Assembly (NCBI GenBank): GCA_022496805.1 | Contig: CM040088.1 | Span: 1,922,001 to 1,986,000, forward strand | Direction of reading: 5' to 3' | Source: Pohlia nutans | Lineage: Eukaryota; Streptophyta; Bryopsida; Bryales; Mniaceae | DNA: 64,000 nt | Shown: positions 1 through 10,716 of the stretch, one piece after another | How positions within the stretch are numbered: the stretch's first letter is position 1 | Layout of the letters: every line of letters begins with the position of its first letter | Position numbers and translations under genes: made by a program | Notes under the pieces: model-generated | What the model was told of the DNA's origin: nothing | The model's database searches: none | What the model saw: only the letters and a program-made list of their open reading frames with translations

Positions 1-164
1 GCTAGTGTAGGTGCTCTAATGTAAAGTGGACATTAGATCCCTCCATAACCTAAGGCCCACTTCATATCAGTAGGGCCTACTTGATTTGCAGCTTGGTGCA
101 CTTCACAATTCATTGAACCATGAATTAGGCCAAAGTTCACAGTGAATTTAAAATTGGGGTCCTA

Positions 165-330
165 ATATAAAGCCCTTGTGCTCAATTCTTGACCCCAAGT
201 TCAAAAATACTTCCTTGACCTCACAACAAAAACCTTTGGATCTAATTAATGGCCCAATTTCAAAAAACACTTACTTAACTATTCAATATACAGCCTTTAG
301 GTCCAATTGTTATCCAAATTTAAATTTAAC
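165..330. repeat. short tandem repeat, about 60-bp period
   Basis: Two to three diverged units of roughly 58-60 bp follow one another. Each has an AAAGCC/AAACCT-type core, a TCCAATT/TCTAATT stretch, then a CAATTTCAAAAA-like stretch. No coding potential seen. Confidence 0.5.
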
Positions 331-842
331 ATATAATGGACGATGAACAGTTTGTAAGCCTTCTCTTGACTACATCACATACAATTTTCATTCATCCAAA
401 TTTTCCTTGGTGCTTGTGCTAGTTGACTACTCTTTGTATAATATGGATCTTCAAAATAGGATATTGCGATTTTTTTTTAAATGATGAAATTGGTTTATGT
501 CAAGTTTCGTTCTTAGTTTAAAAAGTGAGACCTTAACAATGATTTTCCAAAATAAGTAGAATCAAATAATGGAAATCATACCATCTTATAGTGCATATTA
601 TTCCAATTTGTTATGATTTTATTTTAATAAAAAAATTAAAAATTAGGGATTTTCAAATGAATTTCAGAAGAAAACCTTGCAAAATTAATTAAAGACTATT
701 AATAAAAATATAATAAATCCAACAATACAAATGTGATCTACACATTGAGATTTACAACTTTTCTTTGTATATCAATTCCACTTTTGTGATTCATCACATT
801 TTATAACACATCTTTGAAATTGGTGGTGGATCTAGATGTTAA
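309..842 (-). mobile_element. T-B family TTAA element, degenerate copy
   Basis: This stretch aligns by eye over most of its length with the T-B copy at 48282-48821: both share ATAATGGACGA near the left end and TTTATAACA...TCTTTGAAA near the right. The right end still abuts TTAA (839-842); the left TTAA is mutated. It is non-coding and about 530 bp long. Confidence 0.55.
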
Positions 843-1457
843 AGGGATAAAGTCCTTGGGTTAAAATCTTGGTTCAAATTTACATTTGACATTACTTGGA
901 TCCTCTCTTGTACACTTTGTACACCCATTGAGCCCAATTGATGATCCAATTTGATTCAATTCTATTGATTGCACCCAAGGTCTTGATTTGGATCTTTAGA
1001 TCATGACAATCCAATTATTTTTTGACTTGAGTGCAATTTTTTGGCGCCAAACATTTGCCACATAAGCAATCATATCATCAAAAGAGAAAATTAAGCCAAC
1101 CCTCAATATGAACTCTTCGACCCAATTTCAAAGGCTTTAGAGTATCCAACTTCTTTATTTGCTAACAAATACCATAACTTATTAGCTAGTCCAACACAAA
1201 TGAATTCAAAAATGAAAGTTCAAAAGTTTTGGAAATTATTTTTTCAAAAAATGTTATTTTAGTACAGCAAAAAAACGAAACCTCGAGGAATAGGCATAGT
1301 GCCGAAATGAAAAAAATACAAAAATAGTAATTATCCTCTGTCAGGCCATTCATTGAGAGGTGCGGGCCAGGTAATGGTTACCATAAAAGAATTTGAAGAC
1401 TTAGATGGTCATCGCAGCAGATGGTATTTGCCTTTCCACATATCAAGCACAATTTAA
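843..1457. other. AT-rich intergenic DNA
   Basis: No gene, RNA or clear repeat structure is visible. It is the 3' flank of the minus-strand PIG-X gene; its 3' UTR presumably lies in the last few hundred bases before 1457. Confidence 0.5.
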
Positions 1458-4400
1458 TTACTTACGTTGTTCGGCAGCTACAGATGCAGCAAAGACGACT
1501 AACACACCAGAAAGTGCAGCAATTGCAGTGAACCGGGCCACAAAACTATAATCTGCCGGATTACCAGCTGGGACCATCCAGTCCACCATTCCTAGAAGGG
1601 TTTCAGGCTCTGTCAGGTTTCCTAAAGAAACCTGTTTCCATTGGTTGGTGACGGGAAGTGTGATAGCATCTGCTTGAACATCTTGACAGGACACAAACAT
1701 GTGAGGCATGGGGATGTGCACCATGCTATGACTATCCACAGAAAGAGGCTGCATGTACACCATAACAGTTAATCAGTACAGACGCACGTTAAATGTAAAG
1801 CAAAACAATCTGAGTTAAAAAAACATATGACCTCATTTACTCGAGCATACTAAGTTACAGAGCTCATAACAAACAAGTAAGACTCATCGAATTGAAGCAT
1901 AATTAGAGTTTACTTTCTGAATTCTGTAAACCCCTTAAAAGAAAGTTTGATTTTGCCACCTCAGAAACCCAAATGTGCCAACTGAAACCTGAACGGATGA
2001 AAGAACCACAGATGTATTCTCAGAATTGAAGGGCACGTTTTCTACCTCTAGACTGCTAGACAGTATCAATATATGTGTCATAGAGAGGTGGAAGGAGACT
2101 GAATTACCGGATAGCGAGCATGCAGAGGAAGGGCCACTTCAGCCTGCAGGAAAGATGCTGAACCATTATTTCCATCACCCGCAACCTTGAGTAAGGCCAC
2201 ATGGACATCCACAATCGACTGTTGAGATAGGAGAGCAGGTTGTTCAAGATTTACATCCCCATGAATCCAAGCCTCCATAAACCCTGATTACAAAAGAAAC
2301 AATAAATGAGGTCACCACAACCTTCATTATATGGACTTTTGCAATCCTCATGACAATTTGAGCAAGACATTGGACGTGTGCAACGAGCAGAAATCAAATA
2401 AGTGAAAGCTGACAGACCAAGTGACCGAAAATAATGGAGTCACACAACACTCAAATGTACCTGGAAAAAACTAAAATACAGTCACACTGTGAGCTAAAGA
2501 TGATGGAAGGATAAAGTAATGGCACTCATTAACAGTATAAAAATTAAACCACTGGTAGCTGCAAGAATACCTCCACGTCGTTGAACGCCTTGCAGCTCAA
2601 ATTGATCAGCATATATCCCAGTTGGCAGCCTCTCCAGCAGTCTCAATCGGCAAGTTTTGGACATTCTCTGAACTACACCAGAAGACGCTGATATGGTCAC
2701 CACAGATATTAATGTACGGTGAGCACCACTTCCCACAAGCCTCCTCTGGTAATTTTGTAGAGCCCAAAGTCCTTCAGCCTCATCTCTCACTGTTCCCAAC
2801 GTTGTGCAGGTTGTAAGATCTTTTGATTCCAGCTTTACTCGAAGCTGGGAATTTTCTGGGAGGTCAAAATTTATTGCAGACTTACTTCCTGCCTGAGTCT
2901 CCATCGTACACTTCGGCGGTGAACTGGCAAGAGCCGATTCACAGTACGTCAAGGAGAGGCTTCTGTGCTTGTCTTGTGGAGGAACCAGAGTAAGACTGCG
3001 CTGGTGAACCTGGCAACCCACTGACAGTCTCATAAGGACCATAAAAGATGCATTCCTCATTGCAGAGACAGTCTACTTCTTCTGAGCTGCAGTTCTAATA
3101 AGTTGATCACGAAGCAGAGAGAGAGCTTTGGAGACAGGAACAGTCCCAAGCTAAAAAGTGATCCGGATTATCAGGACCGTATTTTGAAGAAACAAACTCT
3201 GATGGATCTCTACGAATTTGAGGGGAGGATAACCTGCCATTGCGAAGAAGAGAGCTCCTGGGCCCAAAGAGGTGCTCGCGTTGCCAGCCAGTTTGGCAAG
3301 AAGCGGCGCCTTTTCTCCACCTTAGGGTTAGACGCAGGTGTTCCTAAAAGGGAAAAGAATGAAGGCCAGCTGTCTCGTCTCGGCAGTTCGTTGCTGGATG
3401 TTCCAGGAAGCCAGTGCCACAGGCCTAATGTTGATGGCACTGGTTCCATTTCCTTCGCACAAACTTCTGGGACGAAGTCTTCAAAGGACTTCGGTACAAG
3501 GAGCTTCATTTCTGGTCCCAGCCCAGCCCCACCTTGAAGGAGTACCATGGTCTTGAAAGGAGACCGGATCTGTGAAAGAATGGTTCCATACAGGACACAG
3601 CGATGTCAGATAACATAACATACAACTAGAAACACATATAAGCCAGTCCAAAACTGTGAATAACGTTGGAAGTAAGATAGAAAGAAATACATGTGAGCTG
3701 ATGAAGTGAAGGAACACATTGACTGGAAAACAGAGAGGAACAAAACCATACACCAATCCTGGAGCCTCTCAGGTTTCCCATGCCCCGGGGCTTACCACTC
3801 TTTCGTCTAGATCCAAAGGTCCGGAACGGGCCCAACCTATTGCTTCGCCGCCAACAATCTCCTTAAACAGAACCTCGATTCTGGCCAAATCAGATGTGTC
3901 ATTTCGGCCTTTAGAACCTGCAAGAGCATTCTCGAAACTGATTACCATGCGTGTACCCAAAGGTCCGACTGCGTCCCCCTGCAGAACCAATTACAGAGGT
4001 CTCATTAAACCTAATTCCGATATGTAATGTACAGGGGTCCATCCTGTATAGAGAACATCAATCCGTTGATTTACCGATCCCGTTCTGTTCCTTTTTTCTG
4101 GTGCTATGTCAGAATAGACTGAAAGACCTGTAAGTTCGCAATCCAAAGCATGATAACCCTAATTCTCTCACAAAGTCTCTAGTAGTGATACTTTCATGCT
4201 TCCACAGCCTGTCTATGCCATACAAACCTTGAGCAGCATAAGCTTCGAGGTTACTAAGGTAACGTAGAGGTACCTCATTGCGAGACCTACCTAAATGCGA
4301 CACCCCAAAATCTTGCACAATGAGTACATAATGATTTTCAGAATGTTCACCGCCTCAACATCAGAACTGAGAACTGGTGTCGGTTTTAGGTCATCTCCCA

Positions 4401-4930
4401 ATAAAACTTAAAGCTTCTGCATATGGTATGCAAATAAGCTTCTGGTGCGTTGGAATCCTCTTTGATTTGCGAACAAGAATGTTTATTTTAAAATATGACT
4501 ATTCTAATAAGAGTACGCTTTAAGTGTGGCGTTTACACGGATATGGCACATTCTATGATCCAGTTCGTTGTCCCCTCACCATGTGATCCCTAATGACTGC
4601 TTCCGAACTCCAACAAATGAATTACATACAGAGAGGCGGAGTACAGAGATAGGCAAACAGTTGAACCTGCAGTAGGGCAGGGCTGTTGTCGAGGCGCAAC
4701 CAGTGCAAATGGCGTAAGAAACCCTCGTCCGTGCCAATGTCCGGCAACGATAGGTGAGCACAGTAACGAGCTTCGACCTCGTCCCTACCCACAACGCAAA
4801 CATCCTCGCTCACCACCACCACAGCATCGTTGTCGACGGCCCCGAACACACCAGCGGCTCCAAGGAAAACCAAACCCACGAAGAAGACCAGAGCATGAAA
4901 CCTCGTACCCATAATGCAATGCGACGCCAT
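1458..4930 (-). CDS. PIGX: PIG-X-like subunit of GPI mannosyltransferase I
   Basis: PIG-X partners the PIG-M mannosyltransferase in the ER lumen and supports the first mannosylation of GPI-anchor precursors. Supported exons (minus strand): 3009-2571, 2283-2108 and 1748-1458, all with GT-AG borders and matching phases (1 then 0). They carry the family hallmarks: a GSGAHR..LIS motif, LERLPTGIYADQFEL, GDVNLEQPALLSQ, LPLHARYP, VPAGN, and a C-terminal membrane segment (about residues 535-556) followed by a short EQRK tail. Three further exons, 4930-4667, 3978-3796 and 3569-3234, are inferred. Each is phase 0 at both ends with good splice sites, and the first encodes a hydrophobic signal-peptide-like segment (residues about 10-30). 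The full model is 562 residues, about twice the usual 250-300. The conserved domain begins near residue 354, so the N-terminal 260 residues are the uncertain part. An ATG at 3060 is an alternative start but would lack a signal peptide. Confidence 0.8.
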
Positions 4931-5900
4931 CGATCAGACACAACCTACCTCGCTACCACGGTCCAAAACCCATGGCACACAATCCACAACTAAGCATCCA
5001 TTCTGCAACTCCAAATAATCCGATAACTCAATGCTTCCTCCTCGATTCCGTTGTTCCCTAAGAAGTTCTATGACGACTGACTTCCCCTCGTGATTCTTCT
5101 GGATCCAGCTGCTCTTCTGTCTGCTGTCTTGCCCTTGCCTAGAGACCAGCTCTCTGGCGAGGTGCGGAGTGTGGGTGCACGGCCTCGGCACTGTGTGAAA
5201 GGTATATCTTACATGGGCTGTGTGAAAAGGGTGTGAAAAGGGTGTTCCATGCATGAGGACAAAATTGCCCCCTATTTGGGGCACCAAAAAAATAACTCTC
5301 TCCTTCCATGGTTTTTTATTCCCAAATTTGCATAAACAAATTGTCAAAAAAAGTCTTTAGGGTGCCCAAAATGGAAACTCCAAGAAAATAGGGCCCGAAT
5401 GCATAGTACTTGCATTAAAGATATGGGGAGAGATTTAGAATCGAGAGTTTGATAGGATGTGGACTCTATTCAAGAAAAACAGAGAAGGTACGTTGATTTC
5501 TACTTCTTATGTAGCTCATTAATGTGTTTCTATTCCCAATGCGAACGTGACAACGAGTCCGTTGACCTATTTCTACCCTTTTTATCTCCCACTAGCGATT
5601 TAGGGTAAGCAAAGAAATGATAGTCATGTAACATTGTAATTTTGTGTTTTATGGTGTTTCACGGAAATCTCGTATGCATCCATGTCCTCACATAAAGAAC
5701 ACTAAATGATATGTAGTGAAGGCCAACTAAACGCAGGGCCCGCCCCGATTGCACTCTTTGTCAAAATTAACTTCACATAGCAGTAAAACCACAACCCTTT
5801 TGCACAAAACATTGACTAATGTTTCAACCCACACATTTTCAAACACTATCAACACGCAATTCGCTATTTATGCACTTGGCTAAGTGCGCTCATTTCATAA
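4931..5900. other. PIG-X upstream flank
   Basis: This is the upstream flank of the minus-strand PIG-X gene. 4931-5350 has higher GC than its surroundings, as expected for 5' UTR and promoter. A minus-strand open frame of 137 codons here has no recognisable domain and is not called as a gene. No clear TATA box could be assigned. Confidence 0.4.
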
Positions 5901-5919
5901 ACATGTTTGACTTTTTTTT

Positions 5920-6360
5920 AAATTGGTTAAAAAGTTCTCTAAAACACATTACTATTGTCTTTCTACAATCACTTACATTGTAAACAAATTATTTTTTTAT
6001 TTATTTTTATTCTTATTTTTATCTTTTCTTTTATCTTCTTTTTATCTTGATTTCTTTCGTGTCTTCTTTCTTGTCTTCCTCTTGTCTTTCTTCTTGTCTT
6101 TTTTTTCTTCTACTTTTTCTTCAGCTGTGGCTGCTGAACCCTAAACAATGGGAGCAAAGAATTTTTTTAATTTTTTTAATTTTTAATTTTATTTTGGCCA
6201 TGGGGTCGAGCATGGGGTGTTGTTGAACTCTAAATGGCGACCGCCAATAATAATAATTACTATTATTATTATTATTTGGCCGTGGCGTGCTACTGAACCC
6301 TATACTACGCTGCTGCCGCCATAAAAATAAATAAATAAAAAGATTTTGTGCCAAAAAATC
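5920..6360 (-). repeat. partial copy of the fold-back repeat at 20.6-21.9 kb
   Basis: The stretch from about 5920 to 6150 matches, in reverse complement, 21,715-21,930: a run of CTT/TCT-rich and TTTTTATTT blocks with CATTGTAAACAAA beside it and GGCTGAACCCTAAAC on the inner side. Further GAACCCTA and GAACTCTAAA motifs follow to about 6,310. It is non-coding; the open frames across it are low-complexity Phe/Leu/Ser strings. Confidence 0.55.
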
Positions 6361-6376
6361 CATTTTAAAATAAAAA

Positions 6377-6770
6377 ATTCCCAACCCTAGAGAGGCAATC
6401 AAAGTTCTGAGACAATTTTCCTCTTTGTTTCTCACAACTACATCTGTTGGTAGATTTGGAATATCATTTTTTTTGTGGGTCTTTTGGACTTGAATCTTTT
6501 CATATGTGTAAACAACATAAAGATATTCCTACTCCAAAAATTCCATGGGAAAAAAAAATTCTTCAATCCTTGGGAGGGAGTCAAAGTTGACAGTTGTGAA
6601 ACATTTCTTACAACTACCCCTTGTTAGTAAATCTTGAATATCTTTTTTTGTATCAATCTTCTGGCCTTGAAATTTGGTACACATGTTTTCAACATAATAA
6701 TGATTCTGTTTCTAAAATTTTATGTTAAAATAACAATTTTCGAGCCCTCGGGAGGGTGTCAAAGTTGGCA
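6377..6770 (+). repeat. two-copy tandem repeat, about 185-bp period
   Basis: The phrase GGGAGGGNGTCAAAGTTGNCAG recurs at about 6,570 and 6,755, with a weaker match near 6,385. Between them lie matching blocks: ACAACTACC..TGTTAGTA.ATCTTGAATATC, then CTTGAAT/CTTGAAA, then ACACATG/ATATGTG. No coding potential. Confidence 0.5.
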
Positions 6771-7707
6771 GCAGTGTGGGCACTATCCCTGGAATTGCAC
6801 AAGGTGCCAATTTCGGTGTCACCCCACTGTACAACACAAAGTAGGACAACAAAAATCTGATGGAGGGGTTACTAGTGTTACTTTTGAGTGTGTGTGTAAA
6901 GAAATGGAACATGACGACACATGTACACAAAAATTGAAATTTGTTCATGAGTGGTTAGTGGACTTACCTTTGGAGTGGTCGAATGGACCCAACACCCAGC
7001 ACCAACACCTCAGCACCTTAGGTCCCCAGTACCCCAAGTTCCCAACACCCCAACATTCCAAAACTCCCAAGCAATCCCCTGCACGCCAAAACTCCCAACG
7101 CCCCTTATGAAAAATCTTTGGCGTCCTCAGAGCAACACATGAGCGGTAGAAAGTAGATCAATAGCAGTAAATCAAAAAGCTTCCAACGACAACAATGTAT
7201 AAAAGAAATTTAATGTGGAATCACTAAAATGTGATGACAAACTCAAATGCAAGTAAATAAGAAGAATGTGGGCAAAAATATAGTATACTTGAGTGATTGC
7301 CGTTGCCCTTACTTTTGGAGTTTGCAACTTGAAATTTGTAACCCAAACTCCAGCCTCCAATCATTCATTTGTATTTATTCCGAGCCCCCACTTCACAAAT
7401 GCAGTAAATAAAAGAAGTACAAAGGTATGCAAGTTTTCCACAAACTCATCACAAGTGGTACTTCCCAAAATTCACAACAAAAAAAAGTAGGTGCCCCTGA
7501 TTCAAAATCTTGGCGGCCTCAAAAAATTAAAGCAATCTCAAGAGAAGGGTCGGTGCAACAATCTCAAGAGAAGGGTAGTGCGGCGACATCGCCACTAGCG
7601 ATCTCAAACATCGGGGCATCGGGCGATGGGCAGGACCTTAGAGCAACACAAGAGTGACAAAACTCATAAAATGAGTGTTGTGTGCAAGCAGCGGCTGTTA
7701 ACCACCT

Positions 7708-7860
7708 CCCCCCCCCCCCACAACATGTGGGACTCCCACAGCTAGTCCTCTGCCTTGACGGACTTAGAGTTGGCTCAATGGACAGCTGCGATGTCTCCGT
7801 AATGCCCAATCTGAACGGCTCATAATCATTCCCGGGCTACTTGCATCTCAATTCAAAACC
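7708..7860 (-). repeat. 150-bp repeat unit with poly-C/G end, copy 1
   Basis: A run of 12 C is followed by about 140 bp nearly identical to 9645-9790 (one C/T difference noticed). The conserved part begins CAACATGTGGGACTCCCAC and ends ATTCAAAACC. It is non-coding. On the minus strand the homopolymer would be a 3' G tail. It could be a SINE or the end of a larger element; no Pol III boxes were recognised. Confidence 0.7.
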
Positions 7861-7914
7861 GTGGGGTCTCACTCTTGGATAGGACAAAGTAGGACAATTG
7901 CTTTAAAGTTAACC

Positions 7915-8530
7915 GGTTAAACTCCTTTACAAAAATGTGCATAACTTAAGCATAAAAACTCCAAATCACAAAATTCTTTTTGGGGGTGAAAGATTGCATG
8001 ATTGTGAAATTTTTCTTTGTTGATTAATATTCAAAATAAGTTAGTCTACTATGCACAATTGAGCCTCGAAAGTCTGATCACAACACATTTTCTTATTATT
8101 CAACTCATGCACATTCTTCACTACCTTTCTGAAATTTGTTCATATCTCATTCATAAAAACTTAAAATCACAAAATTATTTTTGGACGTGGAAGATGACTT
8201 GGCCTTCTAACCTTTCTTAGTTAAAAACATTTTAAAATAAAATCATTTTCTATGCTCAATTGTGCACCAAAATCTACTGAAAAATATGGTGTAGTGAGAA
8301 TTCACATGGGCTTGCAAGATCTTCTTATCCCATATTATTTGGGAGTGACTTAGAATGAATTTGATCACAAGATCAATTCTTTCTTCCTCCAAAACTCACG
8401 CTTGATCACTCAAATAATATTAAGCTGTGTAAAAATTGGTAATTTTTCATCATTTTGGCAATTTCAAAAAATAATTTATATGAAATTCGGCAAAAACTAC
8501 TTAAAATTTCCAAAAGACTTTGGCATGATC
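7915..8530 (+). repeat. dispersed repeat R1, copy 1
   Basis: Two internally related blocks start near 7,920 and 8,115, each carrying CATAAAAACT..AAATCACAAAATT.TTTTT. The second extends to about 8,525 and matches 43,505-43,880 (ATGCTCAATTGT, AAAATCTACTGAAAA, GTAG..GAATTCACAT, GGCAATTTCAA). A third partial copy lies at 28,690-28,850. Non-coding and of unknown class. Confidence 0.6.
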
Positions 8531-9119
8531 TATTTATGCGTCTCATTCAATACCGGTATATAGTTTTTATCACATAATTATGTAAAACTATGATGATAGG
8601 GGGATTTTAATTGTCATATTGATGAATTTTACAGAGCATTGGTTTTCATTTTTATTACACAGCTACAAGTTCAACACATGTTTTTTTGTAAATAAAATGA
8701 CAACTCTTATTGTAATCATTTTGTATATTCTTCACTTTACTACATAATTTCATTTATTTTCACTTCAATTTAGATGATCTCATTTATTATATAGAATTTA
8801 CAATCAATTTTATCAATATTGAATGTTGTTTTTTTCCAAAAATGCTAAATGATTTAATATTGTATTCTTGTTTTTAGAATATCCTAAAACCTAAAAAAAA
8901 ATCAAAGTCAAAATGAAAAATAAAATTAATCAAAGTTTATTTTGATATTTTGAAATCCTAATCAAGATCAATTTAATTATTTTAGGAAATTTTATTTGAT
9001 TTACAAATTCAATTTAAAACAAAATTTTCACTTTAAACACTTACATAATTGTTTTTTGTTATTTTCTTTTAAAATTAAAGATCACTGTAATTTTTTTATG
9101 TTCGACTTATAGAAAACAA
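8531..9119. other. very AT-rich intergenic DNA
   Basis: Long A/T runs only; nothing recognisable as gene or element. Confidence 0.5.
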
Positions 9120-9540
9120 CCAGTGCGGCCGTGTTTTGTTGGCCTCCCCGTGGTTTAACCATGCTTTTGCTTTTTATTTTATTTTTAAATTCATTTATCC
9201 ATAATTTTATTTTAATTAATGGTGAAGAAATTTGATTAAGAATCCATAACTTTTACACGATAGATCCAAAAGTTACAAAATGACTTTGCTACATCCCTAC
9301 TCATAGAGAGCTTTCTGACAATGCCAAGAATAACATCAAAAACTCCCAATTTTAATTTTTCATAATTTACTTCAATTTATAATGTCAAAAATCACTCAAA
9401 ATTCCAAAACTCTCACAATGTACCTCTAAAAGCAACGAAATGACTTTGGTACACTTCTCCTCATCGAGAACTTTCCAACGGTACCAAAAACGTGACCAGT
9501 AGACGCACGGTCAAGGAGATCTCAACGCTTAATTCTCATT
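9120..9540 (+). repeat. dispersed repeat R2, two tandem subunits
   Basis: Two head-to-tail subunits contain CCATAACTTTTACAC, then GATCCAAAAG..ACAAAATGACTTTG, then CTCATAGAGAGCTTTC or a variant. The same unit occurs at 17,650-17,850 and, inverted, at 31,800-32,110. No open frame of note. Confidence 0.6.
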
Positions 9541-9621
9541 TTTCCTCCTCCCCCTCCTTTTTCCTTTTTTCCCTCCCCCTCCCCCTCTTTTTGCCTTTTT
9601 AGCTTAGAGTAGGTCCTGGCG

Positions 9622-9790
9622 CCCCCCCCCCCCCCCCCCCCCCCCCCAACAACATGTGGGACTCCCACAGCTAGTCCTCTGCCCTGACGGACTTAGAGTT
9701 GGCTCAATGGACAGCTGCGATGTCTCCGTAATGCCCAATCTGAACGGCTCATAATCATTCCCGGGCTACTTGCATCTCAATTCAAAACCG
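9622..9790 (-). repeat. 150-bp repeat unit with poly-C/G end, copy 2
   Basis: A run of 26 C (9622-9647) is followed by the second near-identical copy of the 7708-7860 repeat. The poly-C length differs sharply between copies while the body is almost invariant, suggesting recent origin or sequence exchange plus homopolymer slippage. Confidence 0.7.
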
Positions 9791-10296
9791 ACTAATGTTC
9801 TTTCGGAGGTGGATGAGATAGTGATGTGGCCACCACACATTTTCATCATCAGCACCTTTGCTGAAATGTCCCAAGCAGGAGGTCCTTTTCACACAGGGGT
9901 AGTAGCACAAGAGGTTTTTTTTGGGTAAAAAAGCAGCTAATATTAGCCAGTTTTGAGATCGGTGGTCACCTCTGCCTCGCCAAACCCTAATTGAGTTCCT
10001 TGCCTCCCACTGAGTACGCACACCACTTCTCTCGATTCTCACTTCTCAGAGACGAGGACATCTTCTGCAGTTTTCTTGACCCGCGTGTTTTTCCACGGCC
10101 GCATTCCAAGCTTGTATTGATCTCGGGTAGCGCGCCCGTTGTGTTAGGGTTTAGGTTATGACGTGCCTCATTCGCGAGTAGTCTGGCAGGGCTTCCTTCT
10201 CACGGTGCATGTGCGAGAGAGAGCCTGGGGTTTGCAGCGTTCTTCTTCTACTTTGGAGCCGTGCTTATTTTTTTTCTAGTTCTCGTGCGTGCTCCG

Positions 10297-10716
10297 ATGG
10301 ACGGGGGCAAAGGCGACAAAGCTCCCACGATGGACAGGCGCATGTCGTCCATGTTCAGCAGTGTGTCGAGGCAAGTGCAGTTTCTTCTTGACCACAACTG
10401 CTTGCTCATTAATGAGATAAATCTCAACCATGACGCCAAAATACATGAGGGCCTCACTCGGAACGTGACGCTCATTCGTCAACTCAACAGTAACATTAGC
10501 AAAGTGGTGGAACTCTATGCGAGCTTGTCTTCCAATTTCTCCGATGTGTTTGAAAATCTCCAAGAAGTCAACTCCGACCAAATCAATATTACGACGTCGT
10601 CCCGGCCTGTTTCCAATTCTAGTGGCCGCAGCATGCCCGGGGCTGCTGCAACAACACAACCTACATCCGCACAAGATCCACCGAAGAAACAACTACGGTC
10701 TGCAGACTTCCCTTGA
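10297..10716 (+). CDS. ELF4: EARLY FLOWERING 4 (ELF4)-like clock protein
   Basis: ELF4 is a small helical nuclear protein that, with ELF3 and LUX, forms the evening complex repressing morning clock genes. The frame from the ATG at 10297 encodes 139 residues in a single exon, as in the known intronless family. Residues about 20-82 match the ELF4 domain: RQVQFLLDHN, LINEIN.NH, LTRNVTLIRQLN and NISKVVELYASL line up with the Arabidopsis pattern RQVQ.VLD.N..LI..VN.NH...NVALIQELN.NISKVV..Y. This ATG is preferred over an upstream non-ATG extension because the extra residues are hydrophobic and unlike the family. The C-terminal tail (about 85-139) is Ser/Thr/Pro/Gln-rich, unconserved and longer than the short Arabidopsis tail. 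A 5' UTR intron is possible (TTTTTTTTCTAG at about 10,269-10,279). ELF4 and its ELF4-like paralogues cannot be separated by eye. Confidence 0.9.
   Translation: MDGGKGDKAPTMDRRMSSMFSSVSRQVQFLLDHNCLLINEINLNHDAKIHEGLTRNVTLIRQLNSNISKVVELYASLSSNFSDVFENLQEVNSDQINITTSSRPVSNSSGRSMPGAAATTQPTSAQDPPKKQLRSADFP

Noticed and set aside
2622..2816. Plus-strand open frame inside the PIG-X locus
   Set aside because: It is the shadow of the supported minus-strand PIG-X exon at 3009-2571.
5923..6144. 73-codon Phe/Leu/Ser frame resembling a membrane segment
   Set aside because: It is low-complexity CTT/TTT repeat shared with the 21.7-kb repeat, not a protein.
7708..9790. LTR retrotransposon with the 150-bp repeats as LTRs
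   Set aside because: No TG...CA ends, no target duplication, no primer site and no polymerase; the interval holds unrelated repeats.
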